A stretch of 64,000 nt of DNA from Georgenia_A wangjunii. Its GTDB lineage: Bacteria > Actinomycetota > Actinomycetes > Actinomycetales > Actinomycetaceae. Where the stretch lies: NCBI RefSeq assembly GCF_036421915.1, contig NZ_JAZGOM010000003.1; one strand, written 5' to 3'. Shown here piece after piece: positions 41,421-51,318 of this stretch (the stretch's first letter is position 1; each line of letters starts with the position of its first letter). Position numbers and translations under genes: made by a program. The notes beneath the pieces are model-generated. The model was not told the origin of the DNA, did not search any database, and saw only the letters and a program-made list of their open reading frames with translations.

Positions 41421-41436
41421 CTGACCAATAGGTCAG
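41421..41436. repeat. Short hairpin near the right edge of the copper island
   Basis: CTGACC and GGTCAG flank AATA. It lies in the 260-nt gap (41231-41490) between the convergent DUF305 and STAS genes, where no gene is seen; it could be a weak terminator. Confidence 0.35.
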
Positions 41437-41490
41437 CGAGCTCCGGTGACGGTCGCGGGCCGGGGCGCACCGCGGCGCAGGCGGCCCTGC

Positions 41491-41802
41491 CTACGAGGAC
41501 AGGTCAGGCCCGCCGAGCCCGAACCGCTCGGCGGTCCCGGTCAGCTCGAGGAGGTCGCGCAGCGGCTTGGGTGGCCGCGGGAGGCAGACGCCGGGGTTGG
41601 CGGCCTGGACCTGGAGGAGGAACTTCAGGCCCGAGGAGTCGATGAACGTGAGGTCCTCGGCGACGATCGCGTCGACATGCCCGGTGTCCCGGTGCTCGGA
41701 CTGGAAACGGCGCACGGCGCCGAGGTCCACCTCTCCGACGAGGACGACGCACTGGTGACCATCGCGCTCGGCAAGGGTGATCGTCCCGGTCGTCGTGTCC
41801 AC
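41491..41802 (-). CDS. STAS-domain anti-sigma factor antagonist
   Basis: A 103-residue single STAS domain. The motif FIDSSGLKFLLQV holds the Ser that the partner kinase phosphorylates in SpoIIAA/RsbV proteins. The unphosphorylated form binds an anti-sigma kinase and frees its sigma factor. The gene starts 9 nt after the phytochrome-phosphatase gene and must be cotranscribed with it; that phosphatase is therefore the natural enzyme to activate this protein. No anti-sigma kinase or sigma gene is nearby, so the rest of the pathway is elsewhere. Confidence 0.88.
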   Translation of the reverse strand: MDTTTGTITLAERDGHQCVVLVGEVDLGAVRRFQSEHRDTGHVDAIVAEDLTFIDSSGLKFLLQVQAANPGVCLPRPPKPLRDLLELTGTAERFGLGGPDLSS

Positions 41803-41811
41803 TGCACGAGT

Positions 41812-44037
41812 CTAGCGAAGGCGGCGCACCACGATGGCGGTTGCGTCGTCGTCCGAGCGCGGGTCGCGGACCTCGGTGATGACGGAGTCGAGCTGGCCCC
41901 CGTCGGCGAAGGAGCGCCGCAGGTGCTCGAGCGCCTCGGGCAGCGGCATCCCCCGGCGCTCGACGAGCCCGTCGGTGAAGAGCACGAGCCCTCCGCCGGG
42001 AGCGATGCTCAGGTGCCCGGTCTCGGGCATGTCGCCCACGTAGCCGAGCGGAGCCGAGCGCTGGGCACCGGGCCACCCGGCGTCGTCGGCATCCATGACG
42101 AGCAGCGGGAGGTGCCCCACCCGCGCGTACTCGGCCTCGCCCGTGGCCGGGTCGATGACGGCGATGAGGAGCGTGGCCATCTCGTCCGGCATGGTCACGC
42201 GCATGACGTCGTCGAGCCCGCGCACGACCGTCGGCAGGCACTTGCGGGTGGGAGCCGAGACGAGGAGCGCCCGCAGGCCGTTGCGGAGCTTGCCCATCGT
42301 CGACGCGGCGGGCATGCCGTGCCCGGCCACGTCACCCACGGCGACGGCGAGCCGGCCGTCGGGGAGCTCGAGGGCGTCGTACCAGTCCCCGCCGACCCGA
42401 CCGCCGTCGGCCGGGTCGTAGCGCGCCTCGAGCGACCACCCCGGCACGTCCGGCAGGGTCGCCGGCAGGGCGGAGCGCTGGAGGATCTCCGCGGCGCGGG
42501 CATCGCGCCGGCTGCGCAGGTACAGCGCCTCGACGACGTGCCGGCGCACGAGCGCGGCCGTCTCCTCCTGCTCGGGCGTCCACGGCAGGGACGAGCCGCG
42601 CACGGTCTCGCGCCACCGCTCGAACGACTTGCGCGGGCTGAGCCGGACCGTGTCGCCCTCGCGGCGGGCGATGGCCTTGTTGTGCGGGTCACCGCCCCAG
42701 TCGACGTCGTGCACCTCCTCGCGGCGCAGCCACACGATTCCGTCCCGCGCCGGCAGCGTCAGCGCGAGGGCGCCCGCGACGTCGGGCAGGTCCGCGACGA
42801 GGTGGGGCGCGTCGGCGGACAGGGACGCCGTGCGGGTGAGCTCCGCCTGCTCGTCGAGCGCCCAGTCGAGGAGGGCCACCGCCCCCTCCGGCGCGAACCC
42901 CACGGTGGCCGTCTCGCCGTGGGCACGCACGACGGCGCCGTCGGCGTCCATGAGGCGCAGGAGCGTGTCGTCGGCGGCGAGCGCCTCGGCGAGGGGCACG
43001 TCCTCCTGCCGGCTAGCCGCGACGAGCCCGGCGAGGTCGGCGCCCGCACGGCGCGCAGCGGCGATCCGGTTCTCCTCGACCTGCGCGACAAGCCGCAGGG
43101 ACAGCACGGAGCCGAGGAACTCCGCGGCCGCCCGGACCCCGTACGGCGGGGCGTGCGGGCCGGAGTAGTGGTGGCAGGCGATGAGCCCCCACAGCTTGTC
43201 GTCCTTGAGGAGCGAGATCGACATCGAGGCCGTCACGCCCATGTTCTGCAGGTACTCGACGTGGATGGGGGAGACGCTGCGCAGCGTGGCGAACGTGAGG
43301 TCGACCGGGGCCGCCGCGCGCGGGTCGTCCGCGGCGAGGAGCCGGGACGGCGTGTATCCGATGTCCGAGATGAGCCGGATCCAGTTGCGCTCGTACAGCG
43401 CGCGGGCCTGCCGCGGGATGTCAGTCGCGGGGTAGTGGAGCCCGTAGAAGCCGTTGAGGTCCGCGCGCTTGTCCTCGGCGACGACCTCACCGTTGTAGTC
43501 GTCGTCGAAGCGGTAGACCATGACGCGGTCGAAGCCGGTGAGCCGGCGCACGTCGCGGGCGGTGACGGTGTACAGCTCCTCGAGGCTCGCGGCCCGGTTG
43601 AGCGCCCCGACCGTGCTGCGCACCGCCTGGAACGTGTTGCCGTGCTCGAGCGGGCGGGGCCCCGCGGCCGGCTCGAGCTCGACGATGACGAGCCCGTCGG
43701 TCTCGGGCGGGTGGTGGATGACGGCGTCCGTCGGCACCCCGTGGACGTGGACGAGCACGGGGTTGCGGTCCCTCACCTCGCCGTCGGCGGCGAGGTGCGC
43801 CTCGATCGTTGCGGCCGCCTCGACGCCGACGACGTCGGAAAGGGTCCGGCCGAGGGTGTCCGCCGCGGGGAGCCCGAGGTGCTCGGCCGTGCTCTCGGAG
43901 GCCTGGAGGACCGTCCAGACGGCGTCGAGGACGAGCAGGACGCCGCGGGGCTGGATCGACCCCGGGACGTGGATGGGCTCCCGCGCACAGTTCTCGAGGT
44001 CGACCTCGACACCGGGGTCCAGCAGGATCTCGTCCAC
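41812..44037 (-). CDS. Bacteriophytochrome fused to a PP2C/SpoIIE-type phosphatase
   Basis: A 741-residue light-sensor phosphatase. Residues about 10-110 are the PAS domain with Cys17 (ENCAREPIHVPGSIQPRG), the position that binds biliverdin in bacteriophytochromes. The GAF domain (about 130-300) has VMVYRFDDDYNGEVVAE and the chromophore-pocket motif YPATDIPRQAR. The PHY domain has the tongue motif RLSPRKSFERW. A PP2C domain (from about 500) replaces the usual kinase: GGDWYDALELPDGRLAVAVGDVAGHGMPAA carries its metal-binding Asp residues. It would dephosphorylate the STAS protein next to it in response to red/far-red light. GTG at 44037 follows GAGAGGAG; the longer open frame upstream is filler. 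No haem oxygenase gene of the biliverdin-forming type is in the window. Confidence 0.92.
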   Translation of the reverse strand: MDEILLDPGVEVDLENCAREPIHVPGSIQPRGVLLVLDAVWTVLQASESTAEHLGLPAADTLGRTLSDVVGVEAAATIEAHLAADGEVRDRNPVLVHVHGVPTDAVIHHPPETDGLVIVELEPAAGPRPLEHGNTFQAVRSTVGALNRAASLEELYTVTARDVRRLTGFDRVMVYRFDDDYNGEVVAEDKRADLNGFYGLHYPATDIPRQARALYERNWIRLISDIGYTPSRLLAADDPRAAAPVDLTFATLRSVSPIHVEYLQNMGVTASMSISLLKDDKLWGLIACHHYSGPHAPPYGVRAAAEFLGSVLSLRLVAQVEENRIAAARRAGADLAGLVAASRQEDVPLAEALAADDTLLRLMDADGAVVRAHGETATVGFAPEGAVALLDWALDEQAELTRTASLSADAPHLVADLPDVAGALALTLPARDGIVWLRREEVHDVDWGGDPHNKAIARREGDTVRLSPRKSFERWRETVRGSSLPWTPEQEETAALVRRHVVEALYLRSRRDARAAEILQRSALPATLPDVPGWSLEARYDPADGGRVGGDWYDALELPDGRLAVAVGDVAGHGMPAASTMGKLRNGLRALLVSAPTRKCLPTVVRGLDDVMRVTMPDEMATLLIAVIDPATGEAEYARVGHLPLLVMDADDAGWPGAQRSAPLGYVGDMPETGHLSIAPGGGLVLFTDGLVERRGMPLPEALEHLRRSFADGGQLDSVITEVRDPRSDDDATAIVVRRLR

Positions 44038-44146
44038 GCACCGCTCCTCTCGAAGCCCCCATCTTGCCCGAGCGGCGGGCACGTCGTGGACGCCTTGGCT
44101 GGTCCGCCCGGCCTGATCACCGCCGTCGGCGTGGGAAACTGCTCCC

Positions 44147-44635
44147 ATGGCTATGCGTGACATCCGCGTCGTCGGAGACCCCGTCCTGCGCACCCCGTGC
44201 GAAGAGGTCCGGGAGATCGACGACCGCGTCCGGTCCCTCGTGGAGGACCTGCTCGAGACCGTCGACACCGAGGGGCGCGCAGGCCTCGCCGCGAACCAGA
44301 TCGGTGTGAGCCTGCGGGCCTTCTCGTGGAACATCGAGGACGAGATCGGCTACGTGCTCAACCCCCGGCTCGTCGCGGTCTCCGAGGACGAGTTCCAGGA
44401 CGGCGACGAGGGCTGCCTCTCCGTGCCCGGCCTGTGGTTCCCCACCAAGCGCGCCTGGTACGCCCGGGTCGAGGGCATCGACCTCGACGGCAAGGACGTC
44501 GTCGTCGAGGGGGAGGAGCTCATGGCCCGCTGCCTCCAGCACGAGTGCGACCACCTCGACGGGATGCTCTACCTCGACCGCCTCGAGCGGAACGAGCGCA
44601 AGAAGGCCATGCGGGCCATCCGCGAGCAGCTCTGA
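44147..44635 (+). CDS. def: Peptide deformylase
   Basis: A 162-residue metalloenzyme that removes the formyl group from new proteins. All three motifs are present: GLAANQIGV, EGCLSVPG (metal Cys) and QHECDHLDG (two metal His and the catalytic Glu). ATG at 44147 lies 6 nt after GAAACT without a ribosome site; ATG at 44153 is possible. It is divergent from the phytochrome gene. Length is normal for actinobacterial deformylases. Confidence 0.95.
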   Translation: MAMRDIRVVGDPVLRTPCEEVREIDDRVRSLVEDLLETVDTEGRAGLAANQIGVSLRAFSWNIEDEIGYVLNPRLVAVSEDEFQDGDEGCLSVPGLWFPTKRAWYARVEGIDLDGKDVVVEGEELMARCLQHECDHLDGMLYLDRLERNERKKAMRAIREQL

Positions 44636-44780
44636 ACTTGACCCCATTTCCGCCGTCCGCTCGGCATGACGGGCGATCGATGGCATGATGGGCGACGTTC
44701 CGCCGTGAACATGTGACTCACCTGGTCACCGACTGAGGTCGTAGGGGAAGACGTACCTCAACCGGACTAGGAGGGTCGAC

Positions 44781-45281
44781 ATGAGTGGTGCTATCACCCG
44801 CGGTGTTATCTTCGTGCACTCTGCGCCCCGTGCGCTGTGCCCCCACGTGGAGTGGGCGGCAGGCACGGTGCTCGACGCGCGCGTCGCGCTCGAGTGGACC
44901 CCGCAGCCTGCGGCCGACGGGCTGTTCCGGGCCGAGTACTCCTGGGCCGGCCCCGTCGGGACCGGTGCGCGACTCGCCTCCGCCCTGCGCGGCTGGACGC
45001 ACCTGCGCTACGAGATCACCGAGGACCCGGCTCCCGGGGTCGACGGCGGCCGCTGGTCCCACACGCCTGAGCTCGGCATCTTCCATGCCCAGACGGACGC
45101 CCACGGGAACGTCGTCGTGCCGGAGGACCGCATCCGGGCGGCGCTCGAGCAGGTGAGCGACCCCCGCCGCATGCGCCACGAGCTCGACCTCGCGCTCGGC
45201 CAGGCCTGGGACGACGAGCTCGAGCCGTTCCGCTACGCCGGAGCCGGCGCCCCGGTGCGCTGGCTCCACCGCGTCGGCTGA
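44781..45281 (+). CDS. DUF3145 family protein
   Basis: A 166-residue soluble protein of the actinobacteria-specific DUF3145 family, seen from TRGVIFVHSAPRALCPHVEWA at the start and LALGQAWDDELEPFRYAG near the end. ATG at 44781 has AGGAGG 7 nt upstream. It is convergent with fabF and ends at a strong shared hairpin. In many actinobacteria this gene lies beside the fab cluster. No function is established. Confidence 0.85.
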   Translation: MSGAITRGVIFVHSAPRALCPHVEWAAGTVLDARVALEWTPQPAADGLFRAEYSWAGPVGTGARLASALRGWTHLRYEITEDPAPGVDGGRWSHTPELGIFHAQTDAHGNVVVPEDRIRAALEQVSDPRRMRHELDLALGQAWDDELEPFRYAGAGAPVRWLHRVG

Positions 45282-45327
45282 ACCAGGGTCCGCTGACCCC
45301 GGTCGGTCGTCCTCGCGCCGGTTGACC

Positions 45328-45354
45328 CCGGCGGGCGCCGTCAGCGCCCGCCGG
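45328..45354. terminator. Bidirectional terminator between DUF3145 and fabF
   Basis: CCGGCGGGCGC (45328-45338) pairs with GCGCCCGCCGG (45344-45354). Flanking TGACCCC and GGGGTCA can extend the stem to about 45324-45363, reaching the fabF stop codon. Confidence 0.85.
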
Positions 45355-45360
45355 CAGGGG

Positions 45361-46602
<1,242 letters not shown>

Positions 46603-46770
46603 GCTGACTCCTGGGGTCGGGCTCGGGTCGAGCTCGGACGACGGGTGGGGCGCCGATCGCGCCGGTCCTACGCGCTGCTGCGTGCTGGTGGGGCGCTCGT
46701 ACGGGGCGCCGGTGCGGCGCGACGGGGACGGGCTAGGCCCGCGGAACCCCGCCGCGCCGGGCGGCGAGGC

Positions 46771-47022
46771 TCAGGCCTGCTGCGCGTTCGCGATGAAGGT
46801 GACGGCGTCGCCGACGGTCGTGAGGTTCGCGACCTCCTCGTCGGGGATGCGGACCTCGAACCTCTCCTCGGCCAGCGTGACGATCGTCATCATCGACAGC
46901 GAGTCGATGTCGAGGTCGTCCGTGAAGGACTTCTCCAGCTGGACGGAGTCGGTCGGCAGACCGGTCTCCTCGTTGACGATCTCGGCAAGGCCAGCCAGGA
47001 TGTCCTGCTCGCTGTGTGCCAT
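46771..47022 (-). CDS. acpP: Acyl carrier protein
   Basis: An 83-residue acidic protein with the phosphopantetheine site DIDSLSMM (Ser near 41). It carries growing acyl chains between FabD, FabH and FabF. ATG at 47022 has GGAG 6 nt upstream; the in-frame ATG at 47073 would add 17 atypical residues. It sits between fabH and fabF. Confidence 0.95.
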   Translation of the reverse strand: MAHSEQDILAGLAEIVNEETGLPTDSVQLEKSFTDDLDIDSLSMMTIVTLAEERFEVRIPDEEVANLTTVGDAVTFIANAQQA

Positions 47023-47110
47023 GGGGTGCTCCATCTCTGTTGGGGTGGTGTGTGGGAAGACAGTGTGGTCCATGGGGCGGGACGGCTCGTGGCGCCGCGC
47101 CCTCGCGGAC

Positions 47111-48118
47111 TCAGGGCAGGACGACCACCTGGGCGGCGTAGACGAGCCCGGCGCCGAACCCGATCTGCAGGGCGAGGGCGCCCGAGGAGACCTGGCCCTC
47201 GCGCAGGAGCCGCTCGGTCGCGAGCGGGATCGACGCGGCCGAGGTGTTGCCGGTCTCGGCGATGTCGCGCGCGATGACGACGTCCTCGCTGAGGCCGAGC
47301 TGCTTGGCGAGCTGGTCGATGATCCGCATGTTCGCCTGGTGGGGGATGAACGCCTCGATCTGCTCGGGGAGCACGCCGGCGGCCTCCATCGCCTCCCGCG
47401 CCACCTTGACCATCTGGAAGCTCGCCCACTTGAAGACCGTGGGGCCCTCCTGGCGCAGCGTCGGCCACGTCGTGTCGCTGCCGTCCCGGAACGTCATCCA
47501 CGAGTGCGTCTGGTAGATCGCGCCGGCCTGGCTGCCGTCGGAGCCCCACACGGTCGGGCCGATGCCCGGGGTGTCGGACGGGCCGACGACGGCCGCGCCA
47601 CCGCCGTCGCCGAGGAGGAAGGAGATCGTCCGGTCCTCGGGGTCGACGAAGTCCGACATCTTCTCGGCCCCGATGACGAGGACGTGGCGGGCGACGCCTG
47701 AGCGCACGAGCGCGTCGGCCTGGGCGATGCCGTAGCAGTACCCGGCGCACGCGGCGGAGATGTCGAACGCGGCGGCGGGCGTCGCGCCGAGCCGGTCGGC
47801 GATGATCGCCGCCAGCGACGGCGTCTGCTCGAGGTGGGTGACCGTGGCGACGAGGACGGCGTCGATGTCCGCGCCCGTGAGGCCGGCGGCGTCGAGCGCG
47901 GCGCGCCCCGCCTGCTCGGTGAGGTCCGCGATGCTCACGTCCGCGCCCGCCCGGCGGCGGGAGACGATCCCCGTGCGCTGGCGGATCCACTCGTCCGAGC
48001 TGTTGATCGGCCCGACGATGTCGTCGTTGACGACGACGTTCTCGCCGCGCACGCCTCCCACGCCGAGGATGCGGGAGTGGGCGCGCGGCTCGGCGGCGCG
48101 CAGGACGGGACGGTTCAT
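47111..48118 (-). CDS. fabH: Beta-ketoacyl-ACP synthase III (FabH)
   Basis: A 335-residue initiator of fatty-acid synthesis that condenses acyl-CoA with malonyl-ACP. Catalytic residues: Cys in DISAACAGYCYG, His in FIPHQANMRI and Asn in ETGNTSAAS. Its ATG at 48118 overlaps the fabD stop by 4 nt (ATGA), so the open frame further upstream is not used. Actinobacterial FabH often prefers branched-chain primers, which cannot be judged from this sequence. Confidence 0.94.
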   Translation of the reverse strand: MNRPVLRAAEPRAHSRILGVGGVRGENVVVNDDIVGPINSSDEWIRQRTGIVSRRRAGADVSIADLTEQAGRAALDAAGLTGADIDAVLVATVTHLEQTPSLAAIIADRLGATPAAAFDISAACAGYCYGIAQADALVRSGVARHVLVIGAEKMSDFVDPEDRTISFLLGDGGGAAVVGPSDTPGIGPTVWGSDGSQAGAIYQTHSWMTFRDGSDTTWPTLRQEGPTVFKWASFQMVKVAREAMEAAGVLPEQIEAFIPHQANMRIIDQLAKQLGLSEDVVIARDIAETGNTSAASIPLATERLLREGQVSSGALALQIGFGAGLVYAAQVVVLP

Positions 48119-49050
48119 CGGTCTCCTCCGTGACGCCGCACGAGGTCGCGGGCGGCGTCGATGTCGTCGGGGGACTTCAGCGCGAGCGCCTCGACCCCCT
48201 TGAGCGTGCGGCGGGCGAGCCCGGTGAGGACCCCGCCGGGCGCGAGCTCGAGGACGCCCGTCACTCCCGCCTCGAGCATCCTCTCGCAGCACAGGTCCCA
48301 GCGCACCGGGCGCGCCACCTGGGCGACGATGCGGTCGATGGCGTCGTGGCCGTCGGCCACCGGGTCGCCGTCGGCGTTCGAGAGCAGGGTGAGGCGGGGG
48401 TCCGCGGCGGGCAGGCCGTCCGAGACCTCCCGCACGTGCGCGACGGCGGGGGCCATGTGCTCGGTGTGGAACGCCCCGGCGACGTCGAGGGCGATGACGC
48501 GTGCCCGGGCCGGGGGGCTCGCGGCGAGGGCCGCGAGCTGGGGCAGGGTGCCGGCGGCGACGACCTGCCCTCCACCGTTGACGTTCGCGGCGGTCAGTCC
48601 GTGGCCGGCGATGACCGCGGCCACGTCGTCCGCGTCGCCGCCGACGACGGCGCTCATACCGGTCGGTCGCGTCGCCGCGGCCCGCGCCATGGCGCGGCCC
48701 CGCTCGCGGACGAGGACGATGGCGTCCTCGGCGGTGAGCACCCCGGCGACGACGGCGGCGGCGAGCTCCCCGACGGAGTGGCCGGCCGCGAGGCCGACGA
48801 CGTCGCTCGGCTCGGCGTCATCCCCGAGCACGGCGCGGAGGCTGAGGAGCGACGTCGCGACGATGAGCGGCTGAGCGACGGCGGTGTCCCGGATCGTCGC
48901 GGCGTCGGCCACCGTGCCGAGGTGGCGCAGGTCGGTCTCGGCGGCAGCGGCGTAGGCGTCGAGGGTGTCGGAGAGGCCGGCCAGCTCGAGCCAGGGGCTG
49001 AGCATGCCGGGGGACTGGGCGCCCTGACCAGGGCAGAGGACGGCGAGCAC
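48115..49050 (-). CDS. fabD: Malonyl-CoA:ACP transacylase (FabD)
   Basis: A 311-residue transacylase that loads malonyl groups on ACP. CPGQGAQSPGM forms the oxyanion loop, GHSVGELAA holds the catalytic Ser and AFHTEHMAPA the catalytic His. GTG at 49050 starts directly before the conserved LAVLCPGQG. It is the first gene of the fab cluster; a pair of direct repeats lies in its upstream region, next to the FasR-like gene. Length is normal. Confidence 0.94.
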   Translation of the reverse strand: MLAVLCPGQGAQSPGMLSPWLELAGLSDTLDAYAAAAETDLRHLGTVADAATIRDTAVAQPLIVATSLLSLRAVLGDDAEPSDVVGLAAGHSVGELAAAVVAGVLTAEDAIVLVRERGRAMARAAATRPTGMSAVVGGDADDVAAVIAGHGLTAANVNGGGQVVAAGTLPQLAALAASPPARARVIALDVAGAFHTEHMAPAVAHVREVSDGLPAADPRLTLLSNADGDPVADGHDAIDRIVAQVARPVRWDLCCERMLEAGVTGVLELAPGGVLTGLARRTLKGVEALALKSPDDIDAARDLVRRHGGDR

Positions 49051-49094
49051 CGTCCAACTGTGCCAAGCCCTCCCGTCTGGTCACGGCTACGGGC

Positions 49095-49135
49095 CCTACC
49101 AAGTCGCCACGGCACCCTTGTAGGAACTCGCCAAG
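49095..49135 (-). promoter_or_regulatory. Direct repeats upstream of fabD, possible FasR site
   Basis: On the minus strand, TTGGCGAGTTCCTAC and GTGGCGACTTGGTAG occur about 25 nt apart, 46-85 nt upstream of the fabD GTG. They agree at most positions and lie where a regulator would act. Assignment to the FasR-like protein is inference. Confidence 0.4.
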
Positions 49136-49147
49136 GCGCGTCGTCCC

Positions 49148-50350
49148 TCACACGCCGCTGTGCGCGGAGGTGTCCTCGGTGAGGCGCCCGACGGCGAGCG
49201 CGATCTGGAGCACGAAACCCTCGCGAGGGTCGGTCGGGTCCCACCCGACGACCTGGGCGATCCGCCGCAGGCGGTAGCGGACGGTGTTGGGGTGGACATA
49301 CAAGGTGCGGGCGGCAGCCTCGAGGGAGCGGCCCTGCGCGAGGTAGACCCCGAGGGTCTCGAGGAGCGGTCCGCCCGTCGCGGCGAGTGGCCGGTAGAGC
49401 TCGGTGAGGAGGGTGCGGCGGGCGAGCGGGTCGCCGTTGAGCATGCGCTCGGGCAGGAGCTCGTCGGCGCCGACGAGGCGCGGGGCGTCCGGCCACGCGG
49501 GCGCGGCGAGGAGCCCGGCGAGCGCCGCCCGCGCGGAGCGCCCGGCCTCGGCCACCTCGCCCACCTCGGGACCGAGGACGACGGTGCCGGGTCCGAAACG
49601 GGGTAGCAGGGCCTCGGCCGCGGCGCGCGGGTCCTCCGCGCCGCCGAGGACGACCATGAGGCGGTCGCCCTGGATCCCGACGAGGACGTCGGGTGCGGCG
49701 CGCCGGCACGCCCGGCGCAGGTCCGCCGTCCGGCGCTCGTCGACCGGCTGGAGCATCGCGCCCACGAGGACGACGCTCGACCCGCGGCCCGTCCACCCGA
49801 GCGCCGAGACGCGCGAGCGCAGCGAGCTGTCGGAGTCGCCGCGCACGAGGGCGTCGACGACGAGCGCCTCGAGCCGCGCGTCCCAGGCGCCGCGCGCCTC
49901 GGCGGCCCGGGCGTAGACCTCGGCGGCGGAGAAGGCGACCTCGCGGGAGTAGCGCAGGACGGCGTCGCGCAGGTCGCGCTGCTGGCCGGGGGCGGCGAGC
50001 TGGACGGCGTTGTCCTCGACCACCTCGACGACGAGGCGGACGAGCTGGAGGGTGTGCTGGAGCGAGATCGAGCGGGTGAGCTCGGGCGGCGCGGCGCGGA
50101 AGATGTCCGCCGCGTTGTACGTGGCGGGCGAGGGCTGCTCGTACCAGGCGATGAACGCCGAGATGCCCGACTGCGCGACGAGCCCGATCCACGAGCGGTC
50201 CTCGGCGGCCAACGCCCGGTACCAGGGGACGTCGCTGTCGAGCCGCTTGAGGGCGGCCGAGGTGAGCAGGTCCGTCCCGCCGCGCAGGCGGCGGACGACG
50301 TCGGAGGAGCCCGCGTCGTGCGCGGCGCTGCTCGTGGGGGTCCGGGGCAT
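49148..50350 (-). CDS. PucR-type regulator of fatty-acid synthesis (FasR-like)
   Basis: A 400-residue regulator with an N-terminal region of unknown fold, a GGDEF-like/CdaR middle part and a C-terminal PucR helix-turn-helix (LGVYLAQGRSLEAAARTLYVHPNTVRYRLRRI). In Streptomyces a gene of this type (FasR) sits next to fabD and activates the fab cluster; position and architecture here are the same. The frame is open to 50680, but ATG at 50350 is best because TATGCT ends exactly 7 nt before it, a leaderless arrangement, and the conserved domain starts there. It probably drives fabDHPF according to lipid demand. Confidence 0.82.
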   Translation of the reverse strand: MPRTPTSSAAHDAGSSDVVRRLRGGTDLLTSAALKRLDSDVPWYRALAAEDRSWIGLVAQSGISAFIAWYEQPSPATYNAADIFRAAPPELTRSISLQHTLQLVRLVVEVVEDNAVQLAAPGQQRDLRDAVLRYSREVAFSAAEVYARAAEARGAWDARLEALVVDALVRGDSDSSLRSRVSALGWTGRGSSVVLVGAMLQPVDERRTADLRRACRRAAPDVLVGIQGDRLMVVLGGAEDPRAAAEALLPRFGPGTVVLGPEVGEVAEAGRSARAALAGLLAAPAWPDAPRLVGADELLPERMLNGDPLARRTLLTELYRPLAATGGPLLETLGVYLAQGRSLEAAARTLYVHPNTVRYRLRRIAQVVGWDPTDPREGFVLQIALAVGRLTEDTSAHSGV

Positions 50351-50356
50351 GGCGCT

Positions 50357-50390
50357 GAGCATAGGGGCCGGCGTTGTCGGATGCCGACAA
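50357..50390 (-). promoter_or_regulatory. fasR promoter with palindromic operator
   Basis: On the minus strand the -10 TATGCT lies at 50358-50363. TTGTCGGCATCCGACAA, a 7-bp-arm palindrome with a 3-nt centre, occupies 50374-50390 over the -35 position. Autoregulation, or control by a second regulator, is likely. Confidence 0.5.
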
Positions 50391-50528
50391 AGGAGTTCGT
50401 CGGGCATCGCCGAGCGTGGCGGCGTGGCGCCGCTCCCGGGCGCCCACAGAGCGAGACGCCCCCACGATTCGGCCAGTTCTTCGCGTTTGCGGATGAGCGT
50501 GCGGGCCTGAGCGGATATGGTCGCCCGT

Positions 50529-51209
50529 ATGGCTCTTCTCGCCCGACTGAGAGCATTGCTCTCCCGCCCTCGGACCGCGTCACGCGTCGGCATGCGCCGG
50601 CCCACGACAGCGGTCCGCAGTGACGACGCTCCGCGAGAGGACGCCTTGCGCGCTCTGCTCGTCGAGGATCCCAACAACATCCAGGCTTTCGCAGCCCTCG
50701 CCGAGCTCGTCCGCCGTCGCGCCGAGGGCGTGGACCCGGTGGACCCGCTGACCGCCGAGCACGAGCCCGTCGACCGTCACGTCTCCTCCGACGTCGCCGT
50801 CTGGGCCCTCGCCGAGGAGCTCGCCGGCAGCCCACGCGCCTGGTACCCGCTCATCGAGCTCGGCCGGCTCTCCCTCGAGGACGACCACGAGGGCGCGATG
50901 CGCCGTCTCGCCGGTGCGTGCGAGCGCGAGCACACCGGCAAGGCGCTCGCCGAGGGCGTACGCACGCTCCGTGAGGGCGACAAGGCCGGGGACGCGCTCG
51001 GGCTCGGGGTGGGCCACTGGTCCCCGAAGGAGCACATCCCCGAGGCCGGCCGCCAGATCGTCCTCGCCGCCCTCGACGCGGGTCGCCCGCTCGAGGCGCG
51101 CCGCCACCTCACCGAGCTGAGCGAGCACGCCGCCACCGACGAGGCGCGCGCCTTCGTCCTCGCCCTCGAGCCCGACGTGGCCGCCGCCGAGGCCGCGGAC
51201 GCCCGCTAG
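50529..51209 (+). CDS. Conserved hypothetical protein, helical (TPR-like)
   Basis: A 226-residue soluble protein made mostly of helices (DPNNIQAFAALAELVRRR, WYPLIELGRLSLEDDHEGAM, AGRQIVLAALDAGRPLEARRHL) with repeat-like spacing that recalls TPR or tetratricopeptide-like domains. The N-terminal 40 residues are basic and Arg/Ser-rich. ATG at 50529 lies exactly 7 nt after TATGGT, so the mRNA is probably leaderless. It is divergent from the FasR-like gene. I do not recognise a function. Confidence 0.65.
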   Translation: MALLARLRALLSRPRTASRVGMRRPTTAVRSDDAPREDALRALLVEDPNNIQAFAALAELVRRRAEGVDPVDPLTAEHEPVDRHVSSDVAVWALAEELAGSPRAWYPLIELGRLSLEDDHEGAMRRLAGACEREHTGKALAEGVRTLREGDKAGDALGLGVGHWSPKEHIPEAGRQIVLAALDAGRPLEARRHLTELSEHAATDEARAFVLALEPDVAAAEAADAR

Positions 51210-51318
51210 ACCGGCCACGCCGCGCGGCACCCGTCCCGGGCAGCCGCCGTCTCACCGCTGACCGCCCCGGTCGGGACCCGCACGGGTCCGGACCGGGGCG
51301 GCGCGCGATGATGGGCCC

